Assembly (NCBI GenBank): GCA_965198565.1
Contig: OZ240665.1
Coordinates: 4,526,001 to 4,590,000 of the forward strand
Source: LMUY01 sp965198565
Lineage (GTDB): Bacteria; Pseudomonadota; Alphaproteobacteria; Acetobacterales; Acetobacteraceae
Reading direction: 5' to 3'
Length of the DNA stretch: 64,000 bases
In this document: positions 19,248-26,983 of the stretch, one piece after another
Numbering within the stretch: position 1 is the first letter of the stretch
Layout of the letters: the number at the start of each line of letters is the position of its first letter
Notes under the pieces: generated by a model
Databases searched by the model: none
Told to the model about the DNA's origin: nothing
Seen by the model: only the letters and a program-made list of their open reading frames with translations
Translations under genes and position numbers: made by a program

Positions 19248-20204
19248 TTGCGCTGCCTTCTCGTTGTCCCCTTCGCGGTTGCATTATGGCTCCCCGTACT
19301 GGCTCGCGGTCAGCCATCGCCACGGCCGCCGGCAGTCCCGGTGAGCCCGGCGGTGTCGTTCAACTTCGCCAGGCCGGTGTTCGCCCGCCACCCGGAGGCC
19401 GAGGCGCTGGCGGCGGAGATGCGCCGCGACCTTGGGGACGTCCTGCTCGCGGACAAACCCGCCATGACGCACGCGGCACTCGCCGCCGCGCAGGACATGC
19501 TGCAAACCCAATCCGTGGTGATCGACACGCCGCAGGTGATCCTGGTGGTGGACCGTTCGACCGCGGTGCAGCGGCTCTGGACGGTCGCGGCCTACCCCGA
19601 TGGCGAGGCCTGGGTGGTGGCTGGCCAGGTACGGGTGAGCACGGGCAAGCCGGGCCGCAAGGAGCATTTCCGCACCCCGGTTGGCGTGTTCGAGAACAGC
19701 ACCGCCGTGCTGGGCTACCGCGCGCAAGGCACCTACAACGAGAACCACATCCTCGGGAACGGCACACGGGGGATGCGGGTGTGGGATTTCGGCTGGCAGA
19801 CCACGGACGATTGGCGCACGCCGGGCGCGCTGATGGGCGTCCGCCTCGAGATGCACGCGACCGACCCGACCGTGCTGGAGCCGCGGCTGGGCCGTGCGGA
19901 TTCCGAGGGCTGCATCCGCATCCCCTCCAAGTTCGACAGTTTCATCGACCAGCATGGCCTGATCGACGCCGAGTTGCGGGACGCGGCGCAGACCGAGCGC
20001 CGTTTCGCCGCCTTGCTGCCGAAGGACGCGACGCCCAGCCCGATTGCGGGCCAATGGGTGGTGGTGGTCGACACGTCGGACCCTGGCGCGCTGCCGTCCG
20101 ACCCGGTGCGCGCCACCGAGATGGAAGAGCCGCCCCCGGCAGCCGCACCGGCCCTGCCTGCGCCGGTTCTGCCCGCGCCGGGTCAGCAGGCGAACGCTGG
20201 CTGA
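19248..20204 (+). CDS. Exported L,D-transpeptidase (YkuD domain)
   Basis: Periplasmic peptidoglycan-remodelling enzyme of 318 residues. Signal peptide at about residues 1-21 (LLVVPFAVALWLPVLARG). The YkuD domain spans about residues 95-245, with His in RLEMHATDP and the catalytic motif ADSEGCIRIP (about 218-227, Cys nucleophile). It forms 3-3 crosslinks or attaches proteins to peptidoglycan. The C-terminus is a Pro/Ala-rich tail. The only in-frame start compatible with the signal peptide is TTG at 19248; an in-frame stop lies 21 bases upstream and no ATG or GTG is available. Confidence 0.85.
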   Translation: MRCLLVVPFAVALWLPVLARGQPSPRPPAVPVSPAVSFNFARPVFARHPEAEALAAEMRRDLGDVLLADKPAMTHAALAAAQDMLQTQSVVIDTPQVILVVDRSTAVQRLWTVAAYPDGEAWVVAGQVRVSTGKPGRKEHFRTPVGVFENSTAVLGYRAQGTYNENHILGNGTRGMRVWDFGWQTTDDWRTPGALMGVRLEMHATDPTVLEPRLGRADSEGCIRIPSKFDSFIDQHGLIDAELRDAAQTERRFAALLPKDATPSPIAGQWVVVVDTSDPGALPSDPVRATEMEEPPPAAAPALPAPVLPAPGQQANAG

Positions 20205-20251
20205 CGATTGTAAGCGATTGCGGTTGATACGGGATCGCACCCACTTCTAGC

Positions 20252-20289
20252 GCTCTGACACATCGACAAGGTTCAGCATGGGTCAGAGC
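20252..20289. repeat. Inverted repeat GCTCTGAC/GTCAGAGC
   Basis: Arms at 20252-20259 and 20282-20289 are exact complements, about 48 bases past the L,D-transpeptidase stop. Possible part of a terminator. Confidence 0.6.
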
Positions 20290-20295
20290 GGCCGG

Positions 20296-20341
20296 GTTAG
20301 AGCATGATTGCTTCTGATAGGCGAAGCAATCATGCTCTAAC
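20296..20341. terminator. Long hairpin after the L,D-transpeptidase gene
   Basis: Perfect 19-base arms (GTTAGAGCATGATTGCTTC and its complement) separated by an eight-base loop. It could stop transcription arriving from both sides. There is no clear U-tract, so it may instead be a dispersed repeat of the kind seen between alphaproteobacterial genes. Confidence 0.55.
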
Positions 20342-20497
20342 TCTTTGTTTGAGAGGCGATCAGGCTCTAGGAAAGCCAGAGTCAGATCAGCGTGCCGGGA
20401 CAAGCTTCGTTCACGGGACGGGATTTAGGGTGATGCCCACAGGCGGACGAGTCATACCATTCAGCATTGATGATGACTTGCATGACATCCGCTTCCA

Positions 20498-20596
20498 CCG
20501 TCATCGCGAGCCGCCGCTTGGCGGCGTGGCGATCCAGGCGCGCCGCACTGCGCGTGCCCGCTGGATTGCCGCGTCGCTGGCGCTCCTCGCAATGAC
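20498..20596. repeat. Dispersed palindromic element (MITE-like)
   Basis: A 99-base element with imperfect terminal inverted repeats GTCATCGCGAG and CTCGCAATGAC (10 of 11 pairs match). Internal palindromes such as GCCGCCGCTTGGCGGC add structure. From memory, elements of this type (CGTCATTGCGAGGAGCG ends) are scattered through alphaproteobacterial intergenic regions. It ends 28 bases from the LysR stop codon. Confidence 0.65.
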
Positions 20597-20623
20597 AAAA
20601 GTCAGGATCAATGCGGGCTGGTA

Positions 20624-21538
20624 TCACCCCTCAGATTGATGGGAACTGGTCTTCGCATAGCGCGCCAATTCGAGCGCCAGGTGATCGAAGGTCAACCTGA
20701 TACGGCGATTGCTGCGCAAGTCGCGGTGCATTGCGAGCCAAACATCCATGGAGAACATCAGCTCGGCATGGAGCACGGGAACGAGGCTTCGATCTCTTCT
20801 CGCGATGCCTAGTTGGCTGGCGCCGATGCCAAAACCCGCGCGCAATGCCGCGAGCTGCGCGAGATCGCTGTCGGAGCGGAACGCGAACGCGTCGCGGGTC
20901 AACGGCACTCCCATCTTCTCGATCATCTGCGCGTAGGCCGGGTTGCGGTCGTATCCGATCAGCGCATGCTGACCCAGATCGAGCAGGCTGCGCGGCATCG
21001 TGCGCGCTTTCAGATAGCGCCGATGGCCGTAGAGCCCGCAGTCGATGCGCCCGATCCGCCTCGCGACGAGTCCGCCCTGCGTCGGCCGGACCATTCGGAC
21101 AGCGATGTCGGCGTCGCCACGCAGCAGATCCTCGTTGCGGTTCGACAGTGCGAGTTCCACCGAAGTCCGGGCGTGGAGAGCGTGAAAGCCGACCAGGATC
21201 GAAGGCAGGACTTCACCGCCAATGATCTCGCTCGCCGTGATGCGAACGGTGCCACGCTCCTCATCGACGTCACCGGATGCCGACCGCAGCGCTGCCTCGG
21301 CGGCAGCTTCCATGGCTTCCACCGATGGCACCAACCGCACGCCTGCGTCCGTTGGCGCCAGGCCGTCGATCGATCGTGTGAACAGCCGAACCCCCAGCGA
21401 CGCTTCGAGGGCGGCCACCTGGCGGCCCATGGTGGGCTGTGTCGCGCCCAGCGTGCGTGCCGCACTCGAGAGGCTTCCCTCGCGAACGACCGCGAGAAAC
21501 GCCCTGAACAGGTGCCAGTCCGGTACTCGGGCGACCAT
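20624..21538 (-). CDS. LysR family transcriptional regulator
   Basis: DNA-binding regulator of 304 residues. Winged helix at about residues 5-62, with FLAVVREGSLSSAARTLGATQPTMGRQVAALE forming the HTH in pieces, followed by the LysR substrate-binding fold. It is divergent from an alpha/beta hydrolase gene 97 bases away, its likely target. The start at 21538 gives the family N-terminus; an earlier start at 21556 is in frame. An inverted repeat, CCATACG-AAAA-CGTATGG at 21535-21552, overlaps this start codon and suggests autoregulation. The inducer is unknown. Confidence 0.9.
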   Translation of the reverse strand: MVARVPDWHLFRAFLAVVREGSLSSAARTLGATQPTMGRQVAALEASLGVRLFTRSIDGLAPTDAGVRLVPSVEAMEAAAEAALRSASGDVDEERGTVRITASEIIGGEVLPSILVGFHALHARTSVELALSNRNEDLLRGDADIAVRMVRPTQGGLVARRIGRIDCGLYGHRRYLKARTMPRSLLDLGQHALIGYDRNPAYAQMIEKMGVPLTRDAFAFRSDSDLAQLAALRAGFGIGASQLGIARRDRSLVPVLHAELMFSMDVWLAMHRDLRSNRRIRLTFDHLALELARYAKTSSHQSEG

Positions 21539-21552
21539 ACGAAAACGTATGG
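21535..21552. promoter_or_regulatory. Candidate LysR-type operator
   Basis: Perfect seven-base arms CCATACG and CGTATGG around AAAA. It contains ATAC-N6-GTAT, the dyad shape of many LysR-type binding sites, in the LysR/hydrolase divergent region. Confidence 0.5.
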
Positions 21553-21635
21553 ACAATGTGCAAGATTAGTCAATCAATGGTTGTGCGGCGACGGCCTAAG
21601 CTCGGGAGATTGATTCCACCCACGGAGCTTTCCCC

Positions 21636-22538
21636 ATGACGACGACCTTCACGGTGCCAGCCCAACTCGATACGGGAGCGGCGACCGCCACCCCCTTCCG
21701 CCCTCACAGGCAGGCGGCAGGTTCGGCCGCACCCGAAACGCGCTTCCTGGCGGTCGATGGCGGCCGGATCGCCTATGACGACACGGGCGGGAACGGTCCG
21801 CTGATCCTCGCGATCCCGGGGATGGGCGATCTGCGGTCCGAATATCGGCTGTTGCGTCCGGCACTGCAGGGGGCGGGCTATCGCGTCGTGACCATGGACG
21901 TGCGCGGTTTCGGCGCGACATCGGCCCGGTGGGACGACTACTCGGCGCATGCGGTCGGACGTGATGCGCTGGCCCTGATCGAACACCTCGACGCTCCTTC
22001 GGCGATCATTCTCGGCAACTCGTTCGCCGCAGGATCGGCGCTTTGGGCTGCTCACGACAGGCCGGATCGGGTCGGCGGGGTGGTGCTGCTGGGTCCCATC
22101 GTGCGCGACCTGCAGCCATCCAGGTTGCAGAAACTCGCCTTGAGGATCGGCTTCGCGGGGCCATGGCGGGTCTGGTTCTGGACCACCTACTGGAACAGCC
22201 TGTTCCCGACCTGCAAGCCCGTGGACCATGGTCTTGCCAAGGCTGCGTTGACGCAGAACCTGCGTGAGCCAGGGCGTATGGCCGCGCTCCTCGCCATGGC
22301 TGGCCTGTCCAAGGCGGACACCGCAGCCATGATACCCGCCAGCCGGGTGCCGGCCCTCGTCGTCATGGGGAGCCGCGATCCAGACTTCCCCGACGCGGGC
22401 GCCGAAGCCCGGTGGCTCGCGGCGCAGCTTCGGGCCCATAGCCTGATCGTTGACGGGGCGGGTCACTATCCGCACGCCGAGATGCCGGAGCGGGTCGTGC
22501 CTCATTTACTGTCCTTCATCGCACAGGTGCATGGCTGA
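21636..22538 (+). CDS. Alpha/beta-fold hydrolase
   Basis: A 300-residue hydrolase. The nucleophile elbow is GNSFAAG (about residues 129-135), the acid probably Asp in MGSRDPDFP (about 247-255), and the catalytic His in DGAGHYPHAE (about 273-282). The oxyanion region is IPGMGDLRSEY. About 40 residues precede the domain without a clear signal peptide. It is divergent from the LysR gene, so probably LysR-controlled. Substrate unknown; esterase or epoxide-hydrolase-like roles fit the fold. Its 3' end overlaps the convergent DsbA-like gene by 23 bases. Confidence 0.87.
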   Translation: MTTTFTVPAQLDTGAATATPFRPHRQAAGSAAPETRFLAVDGGRIAYDDTGGNGPLILAIPGMGDLRSEYRLLRPALQGAGYRVVTMDVRGFGATSARWDDYSAHAVGRDALALIEHLDAPSAIILGNSFAAGSALWAAHDRPDRVGGVVLLGPIVRDLQPSRLQKLALRIGFAGPWRVWFWTTYWNSLFPTCKPVDHGLAKAALTQNLREPGRMAALLAMAGLSKADTAAMIPASRVPALVVMGSRDPDFPDAGAEARWLAAQLRAHSLIVDGAGHYPHAEMPERVVPHLLSFIAQVHG

Positions 22539-23265
22539 CGTGAGACGGGCTGGCTTGGCGGCGACGGCGCAAACCATCGTCGATTGGACTGGGGGCGACG
22601 ACCTCGATCGCAGCACCGCCGGGTGCGTCCTTCGCCGCCCCTGCAGTCTGCGCGAGCAGGGCCACAAAGCGATCCGGCCGGCCATACAGCATCTCGTGCG
22701 GCAAGCGCGCGGTGCTCTCGTTGTTCTGCAGCAGAAACGCTGGGAAGCCATGAAGATCATACGTGTCCATGCGCCCACGCGTCTGCTGGATATGCTGATC
22801 GACGGCCACATCCTGCAACGCAGTCGCGAACGCAGTGGCGTCAAGGCCGATCGAACCCGCAACATCAGTCAGAACCTGATCCTGAACGACCCGGCGTCCG
22901 TCCACGTAGTGCGCCCGCTGGATGGCGGACAGCAACGCCAGGCCCTGTCCGTTCTGAAGCTGATCCGCCGCGAGGACGGCCGCAATCGTTGGCCGTGAAT
23001 GCCAGATTGTCGCCGGGTCGACGAGGAGGCCGTCCAGGTAGGCGGCCCCGAACACTTGGCCGGTGAGTTCGGCGATGCGGCCGTCAGTGGACCGCATCAT
23101 GCGGCGCTTGGCTTCGGGCGCATGGACAGGCCACTCCCATAGCCCGCCGCCATGCAACATAATCGGGATGCCGGCAGCAGCGGCCGCCTGGATCAGCGGC
23201 TCGGCCGCATAGCACCAACCGCAGAGCGGATCGTAGACATAATGCAGGATGGGTCTTGCCATCAT
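22516..23265 (-). CDS. DsbA family oxidoreductase (FrnE-like)
   Basis: Thioredoxin-fold protein of 249 residues with the active site CGWC in YDPLCGWCYAAE (about residues 11-22) and the cis-Pro segment GFPAFLLQ at about 172-179. There is no signal peptide, so it is probably cytoplasmic like FrnE/2-hydroxychromene isomerase relatives. Two adjacent ATG codons (23265 and 23262) can start it; GGAG upstream is spaced better for the second. The C-terminal 40 residues are Pro/Ala/Arg-rich and probably disordered. Confidence 0.85.
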   Translation of the reverse strand: MMARPILHYVYDPLCGWCYAAEPLIQAAAAAGIPIMLHGGGLWEWPVHAPEAKRRMMRSTDGRIAELTGQVFGAAYLDGLLVDPATIWHSRPTIAAVLAADQLQNGQGLALLSAIQRAHYVDGRRVVQDQVLTDVAGSIGLDATAFATALQDVAVDQHIQQTRGRMDTYDLHGFPAFLLQNNESTARLPHEMLYGRPDRFVALLAQTAGAAKDAPGGAAIEVVAPSPIDDGLRRRRQASPSHVSHAPVR

Positions 23266-23335
23266 GAAGCTCCGTTTCTTGTGCGTCGGGAGCGAGGGCG
23301 GCCGCGCGCCGCCCGCGCGGAGGTTTGGGCCCGCA

Positions 23336-24232
23336 TCAGGCCGCCTGGAGCGCCTTGCGGATGCTTTCGGCCAGGGGAGTGGTGGGGCGCCCGATCAGGC
23401 GGCTGAGATCCCGGCTGTCGTCGAACAGGGCGCCTTTGGCCGCGCCCGCGTCGCTATCAGAGAGCAGGGCCGCCAGGCCTGGAGGCAGGCCGGCGCCCAG
23501 GAGCGCGGCCTTGAAGTCGGCCTCCGGCAGGTTCTTGTAGCCGATCGCCCGGCCGGTCTGACGCGACACCTCGGCCGCAAGCTCTGCCAGGGTGTAGGCC
23601 GTGTCCCCGGCGAGTTCGTAGGTCCGGCCGGCCTGCTCCGTCTCCGACACCAGCACAGCGGCGGCCGCGGCGGCGTAATCGGCACGGGCGGCCGACGCGA
23701 TGCGCCCCTTTCCCGCCGCCCCCAGCAAGGCGTCGTGTGCGAGAGCCGCCGGCAGGCTGGCCATGTAGTTCTCGGTGTACCAACTGTTGCGGAGCAGGAC
23801 GAAAGGAACGCCCGACCGGGCCAGCAGGGCCTCGGTCTGGCGATGATCCTCCGCCAGGCCCAGCGGCGAGCGGTCGGCGTGCAGGACGCTGGTGTAGGCG
23901 ATCAGCGACACGCCGGCCGCCCGAGCCGCCTCGACCACGTTGCGGTGTTGCGGCACTCGGCCCTCCATGGCGCTGGAGGAGATGAACAGCAGCCGTTCCA
24001 CACCGGCGAACGCTGACCTCAGCGAAGCCGGATCGTCGTAGTCGGCGCTGCGCGTTTGGACGCCCTGTTCTTCGAGGTGCCGCGCTTTCGCTCGAGGGCC
24101 GTCTTCGCCGTTGCGAACCAGGCCGGCGATCGCGGCAGCTTGGGTGGTCTTGAGCAACGCTTCGATGACGAGACCGCCGAGCTGGCCGGTGGCGCCGGTG
24201 ACGAGGAGGCGAGGCGAGGTCGATGCAGACAT
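23336..24232 (-). CDS. NmrA-like NAD(P)-binding protein (QOR2/YtfG type)
   Basis: Atypical short-chain reductase of 298 residues. The dinucleotide-binding motif TGATGQLGG is at about residues 12-20. FISSSAMEGR and the NSWYTENYM segment resemble NAD(P)H:quinone oxidoreductase QOR2 (YtfG) and NmrA sensors. There is no canonical SDR Tyr-x3-Lys. The start ATG at 24232 matches the family. It is divergent from an HxlR-type regulator, a frequent pairing for quinone- or electrophile-responsive reductases. Confidence 0.87.
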   Translation of the reverse strand: MSASTSPRLLVTGATGQLGGLVIEALLKTTQAAAIAGLVRNGEDGPRAKARHLEEQGVQTRSADYDDPASLRSAFAGVERLLFISSSAMEGRVPQHRNVVEAARAAGVSLIAYTSVLHADRSPLGLAEDHRQTEALLARSGVPFVLLRNSWYTENYMASLPAALAHDALLGAAGKGRIASAARADYAAAAAAVLVSETEQAGRTYELAGDTAYTLAELAAEVSRQTGRAIGYKNLPEADFKAALLGAGLPPGLAALLSDSDAGAAKGALFDDSRDLSRLIGRPTTPLAESIRKALQAA

Positions 24233-24305
24233 GGCAGGCTCCTTCTTGGGTCTTTGCCGAGACGAGGTCTTGATTAGGGACCGCTGGTGCGCGATGGTAG
24301 GAGGC

Positions 24306-24761
24306 ATGATTTCCGCCCCAGGTGACCTGGAAGTGCCCTATCCGAGTGACACCGGGCTGCCGCTTGGTTCGGTCTTCGACGCCTGGCAGGACAGGGGCTT
24401 CGACCCGGCGGCCTGTCCGGTGCGCAACGTGCTCGACCGTATCGGCGACAAGTGGACCCTGCTGGCGTTGGTCGCGCTGGCGTCGCGCCCGCGGCGTTTC
24501 AGCGAACTGCACCGCGCGATCCCGGACATCTCCAAGCGCATGCTGACCCAGACCCTGCGCGAGCTGGAGCGCGACGGGCTGGCGGACCGGCAGGTGTTCC
24601 CGACCAAGCCGCCCAAGGTTCAATACAGCCTGTCGCCGCTCGGCCGTTCCGTGCTGGAACCGCTGGCTGCCCTGGTCGGGTGGGCCGAAGCAAGCTACGC
24701 CGCCATCCGCGATGCCCGCCTGCGGTTCGACGCTGCTTCAAGCGAGATGCAGGCGCCCTGA
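24306..24761 (+). CDS. HxlR family transcriptional regulator
   Basis: Winged-helix regulator of 151 residues. The HxlR hallmark is C-PVRNVLDRIGDKWTLLAL at about residues 37-55, with one Cys (CPVRN) of the kind used for redox or electrophile sensing in this family. It continues with RFSELHRAIPDISKRMLTQTLRELE. It sits 73 bases from the divergent NmrA-like gene and probably controls it. The start is uncertain: AGGAGG lies only one base before ATG 24306, and an in-frame ATG at 24294 is possible. Confidence 0.87.
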   Translation: MISAPGDLEVPYPSDTGLPLGSVFDAWQDRGFDPAACPVRNVLDRIGDKWTLLALVALASRPRRFSELHRAIPDISKRMLTQTLRELERDGLADRQVFPTKPPKVQYSLSPLGRSVLEPLAALVGWAEASYAAIRDARLRFDAASSEMQAP

Positions 24762-24797
24762 CGGCGAAAAACACCGCTCGTCTAGCAGGTCGTGCCG

Positions 24798-25595
24798 CTA
24801 GTCAGAACGGCGCGTTGGATCACTCAGAAAGGATGTGGGCGTCATCCTGGTGACCTGCCGGAAGGCGAAGCAAAAGGCGGCTGTGCTGGCGAAGCCGGCC
24901 TGTGTCGCGACCTGGGAGATCGCGCTTCCGGCAGAGAGTTGGTCGATTGCGAGGACGATCCGCGCTCTTTGCCGCCAGGTCTTGTAGGTCAGCCCGGTCT
25001 CGGCCGGGAACAAACGACTGATGGTCCGAACCGACGTCGCAGCCCGGGATGCGAGTTCACTGAGGTCGAGCCGGTTGCGAGGATCGGCGAGAGCCAGCTC
25101 GGCAATGCGCCGTCCAATCGCACTCGCCGGCAATGGCAGAAACGTCGGCGCATCGGGCGTCTCGATCAGTTCATAGAGGATCAACCTGACGACCAGCTCG
25201 GCCTTCTCGGGCGAGTCATCGGCGGCGAATGCGGCAAAGATCAGTTCGCGCAACAAGGGCGTCACCCGCAGGGCGAACGCTCGCTCGAGGGCTTTGGAGG
25301 GCGCCCATTCGCGTGCTGCTGAACCTTGCCAGTAGATCATCCAGTGCTCGGCATCGGAGAGCACGTCCACCCCATGCAGCACGCCAGCCGGCACCCAGAC
25401 GGCGAGTTGCGGCGGGACGAGCCAGCGACCGGCCGCGGTGTAAACCTGCACCGTGCCGGAAGCGGCGAAAATCAACTGTGCCTCGTCGTGACCGTGCAGG
25501 GTGACCCCCGCTCCCCGTGTGCTGGTGGCGCGATAGGCCCGGAACCGTGGTGTCCTGCCAGTTTGGCGTTTTGTCGATGCCATTTGGCGCAACAT
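24798..25595 (-). CDS. AraC family transcriptional regulator
   Basis: A 265-residue regulator with an N-terminal cupin-like sensor (HGHDEAQLIFAASGTVQV and WVPAGVLHGVDV, about residues 34-80) and a C-terminal double helix-turn-helix (RTISRLFPAETGLTYKTWRQ and ISQVATQAGFASTAAFCFAFRQ). It is divergent from an SDR gene 61 bases away, its probable target. A second ATG at 25583 would remove four residues. Confidence 0.88.
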   Translation of the reverse strand: MLRQMASTKRQTGRTPRFRAYRATSTRGAGVTLHGHDEAQLIFAASGTVQVYTAAGRWLVPPQLAVWVPAGVLHGVDVLSDAEHWMIYWQGSAAREWAPSKALERAFALRVTPLLRELIFAAFAADDSPEKAELVVRLILYELIETPDAPTFLPLPASAIGRRIAELALADPRNRLDLSELASRAATSVRTISRLFPAETGLTYKTWRQRARIVLAIDQLSAGSAISQVATQAGFASTAAFCFAFRQVTRMTPTSFLSDPTRRSD

Positions 25596-25656
25596 CGCTG
25601 ATCTTTCTTGCTAGGTAAACCTCGTCATCAAGCACCGCGAACCGAGGAACCCAGCC

Positions 25657-26409
25657 ATGAAGATGTCCGGCAACACGATCCTGGTCACTGGAGGCACCAG
25701 CGGCATCGGCCGCACGCTCGCGCAGGCCCTGCACGACCGCGGCAACCGGGTCGTCGTCGCCGGGCGCCGCCAGGCCCTGCTGGACGACGTCGCGGCCGGC
25801 CGTGACGATATGGCCGGGATGCGGCTCGACCTCGACGACAGAGCCTCGCTGCCTCGCTTTGCCGACGACGTTCGCGCACGCTTTCCCGAGCTGAACGTGT
25901 TAGTGGCCAATGCCGGCATCTCCAGCCAGGAGGACCTGACGGGCAGTTGGGACCTGGCGGCCGCGGAAGCGATGGTCGAAACCAACATCCTCGGCACCCT
26001 GCGCGTCGTCAGCGCGCTTCTGCCCGGCCTCAAGCAGCGGCCCGACGCATCGATCATCGTCACGACCTCGAACCTGGCCTTCCTGCCCAAGGCCACGTAT
26101 CCCACCTACTGCGCGACCAAAGCCTTTCTGCACTCCTGGCTTCAGTCGCTGCGCCATCAGCTCCGGACCATCCCGGTCGAGGTGCTGGAACTGGCACCGC
26201 CCTACGTGCGGACCGAACTGACCGGCGAGCAACAGGCGTCCGACCCACGCGGTATGTCGGTCGACGCCTATGTGGCGGAGGTCATGGGGCTGCTGGATGC
26301 GGGCGATCACCGCGGGGGCGAGATACTGGTCGAACGTGCCCGCGATGCGCGCGCAGCAGAGCGTGAGGGCCGCTACGACGCCTTGTTCGCGGCCATGAAC
26401 CCAGGCTGA
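25657..26409 (+). CDS. Short-chain dehydrogenase/reductase (DltE-like)
   Basis: Classical SDR of 250 residues: cofactor motif TGGTSGIG (about 11-18), NAG at about 84-86, catalytic Ser in TTSNLAF, and catalytic YCATK (about 149-153). The layout resembles DltE/YdfG-type oxidoreductases. Substrate unknown. It is probably controlled by the divergent AraC regulator. Confidence 0.9.
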   Translation: MKMSGNTILVTGGTSGIGRTLAQALHDRGNRVVVAGRRQALLDDVAAGRDDMAGMRLDLDDRASLPRFADDVRARFPELNVLVANAGISSQEDLTGSWDLAAAEAMVETNILGTLRVVSALLPGLKQRPDASIIVTTSNLAFLPKATYPTYCATKAFLHSWLQSLRHQLRTIPVEVLELAPPYVRTELTGEQQASDPRGMSVDAYVAEVMGLLDAGDHRGGEILVERARDARAAEREGRYDALFAAMNPG

Positions 26410-26503
26410 CCGCCGCGTCGGAGGCAGGCGGTATGACTTGTATCAGCACCCGCGGCAGTGCGTGGTCGTGGGAGCAGTTGCTGTCCCATGAACGGCAGCG
26501 ATC

Positions 26504-26549
26504 CAAACCTTCGCCGCCCCAAACCTTCGCCGCCCGAACCTTCGCCGAT
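26504..26549 (+). repeat. Triple direct repeat before a small gene
   Basis: Three near-identical copies of about 14-15 bases built on AACCTTCGCCG, ending about 22 bases before the ATG of the Cys-rich small gene and overlapping its probable leader. Confidence 0.7.
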
Positions 26550-26571
26550 GCAGCGCAGGAGACGTTGAGCG

Positions 26572-26979
26572 ATGACCTATCTGTTTGCCAGGCCCCTCGT
26601 CGACAGGCCCGTCGCTATCATCCCCGTCCTCGCCGCAAGGTGTTGGCGCGCGGCCCGCGACGCTGGCCATCCAGTTCAGCCCTGCCTGACCGCCACATTG
26701 TGCCCCCATGACTGCGAGATGTTGGCGCCCTGCCTTGACAGCTTGCTGTCGTTTGTCGAGGAGGCGCTTGGCCGGCCGTTTCGCGTCGCGGATGGCGGTT
26801 CGTTGTCGGCCGACGAGCATCTGCTGCTCGACCTTCTCGCCGGGGTGAAGCGTACGCGCGCCTGCCTCGATTGCCGCGAGGGAGTCGCCAGAGCGCTCGA
26901 ATGTGCCTTGTGTTCGACCCGGATCATGCTGGCGCTCGAACACTATCAACCTGCCAACACCTCGTACGAAGGAGCCTGA
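26572..26979 (+). CDS. Small Cys-containing hypothetical protein, partner of SIP
   Basis: Not recognised. A 135-residue protein with seven Cys, several in pairs spaced as C-x5-C-x3-C (about residues 38-48), C-x2-C (about 97-100) and C-x3-C. It has no signal peptide or clear membrane segment. AGGAGA stands nine bases before the ATG. The stop is four bases before the siderophore-interacting protein start, so the pair is almost certainly cotranscribed. The Cys pattern and partner suggest iron or metal handling, but this is inference only. Confidence 0.65.
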   Translation: MTYLFARPLVDRPVAIIPVLAARCWRAARDAGHPVQPCLTATLCPHDCEMLAPCLDSLLSFVEEALGRPFRVADGGSLSADEHLLLDLLAGVKRTRACLDCREGVARALECALCSTRIMLALEHYQPANTSYEGA

Positions 26980-26983
26980 ATCG

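Larger units (their letters stand above)
20205..20623. other. Repeat-filled intergenic region
   Basis: A 419-base gap between the convergent L,D-transpeptidase and LysR genes. It holds three structures described separately: an 8-bp-arm inverted repeat at 20252-20289, a 19-bp-arm hairpin at 20296-20341 and a dispersed-type palindromic element at 20498-20596. I see no gene. Confidence 0.7.

Noticed and set aside
26433..26711. 92-codon frame upstream of and overlapping the Cys-rich small gene
   Set aside because: Out of frame with the 135-residue protein, which has the better ribosome binding site and operon position; the translation is Arg/Pro-rich shadow sequence.
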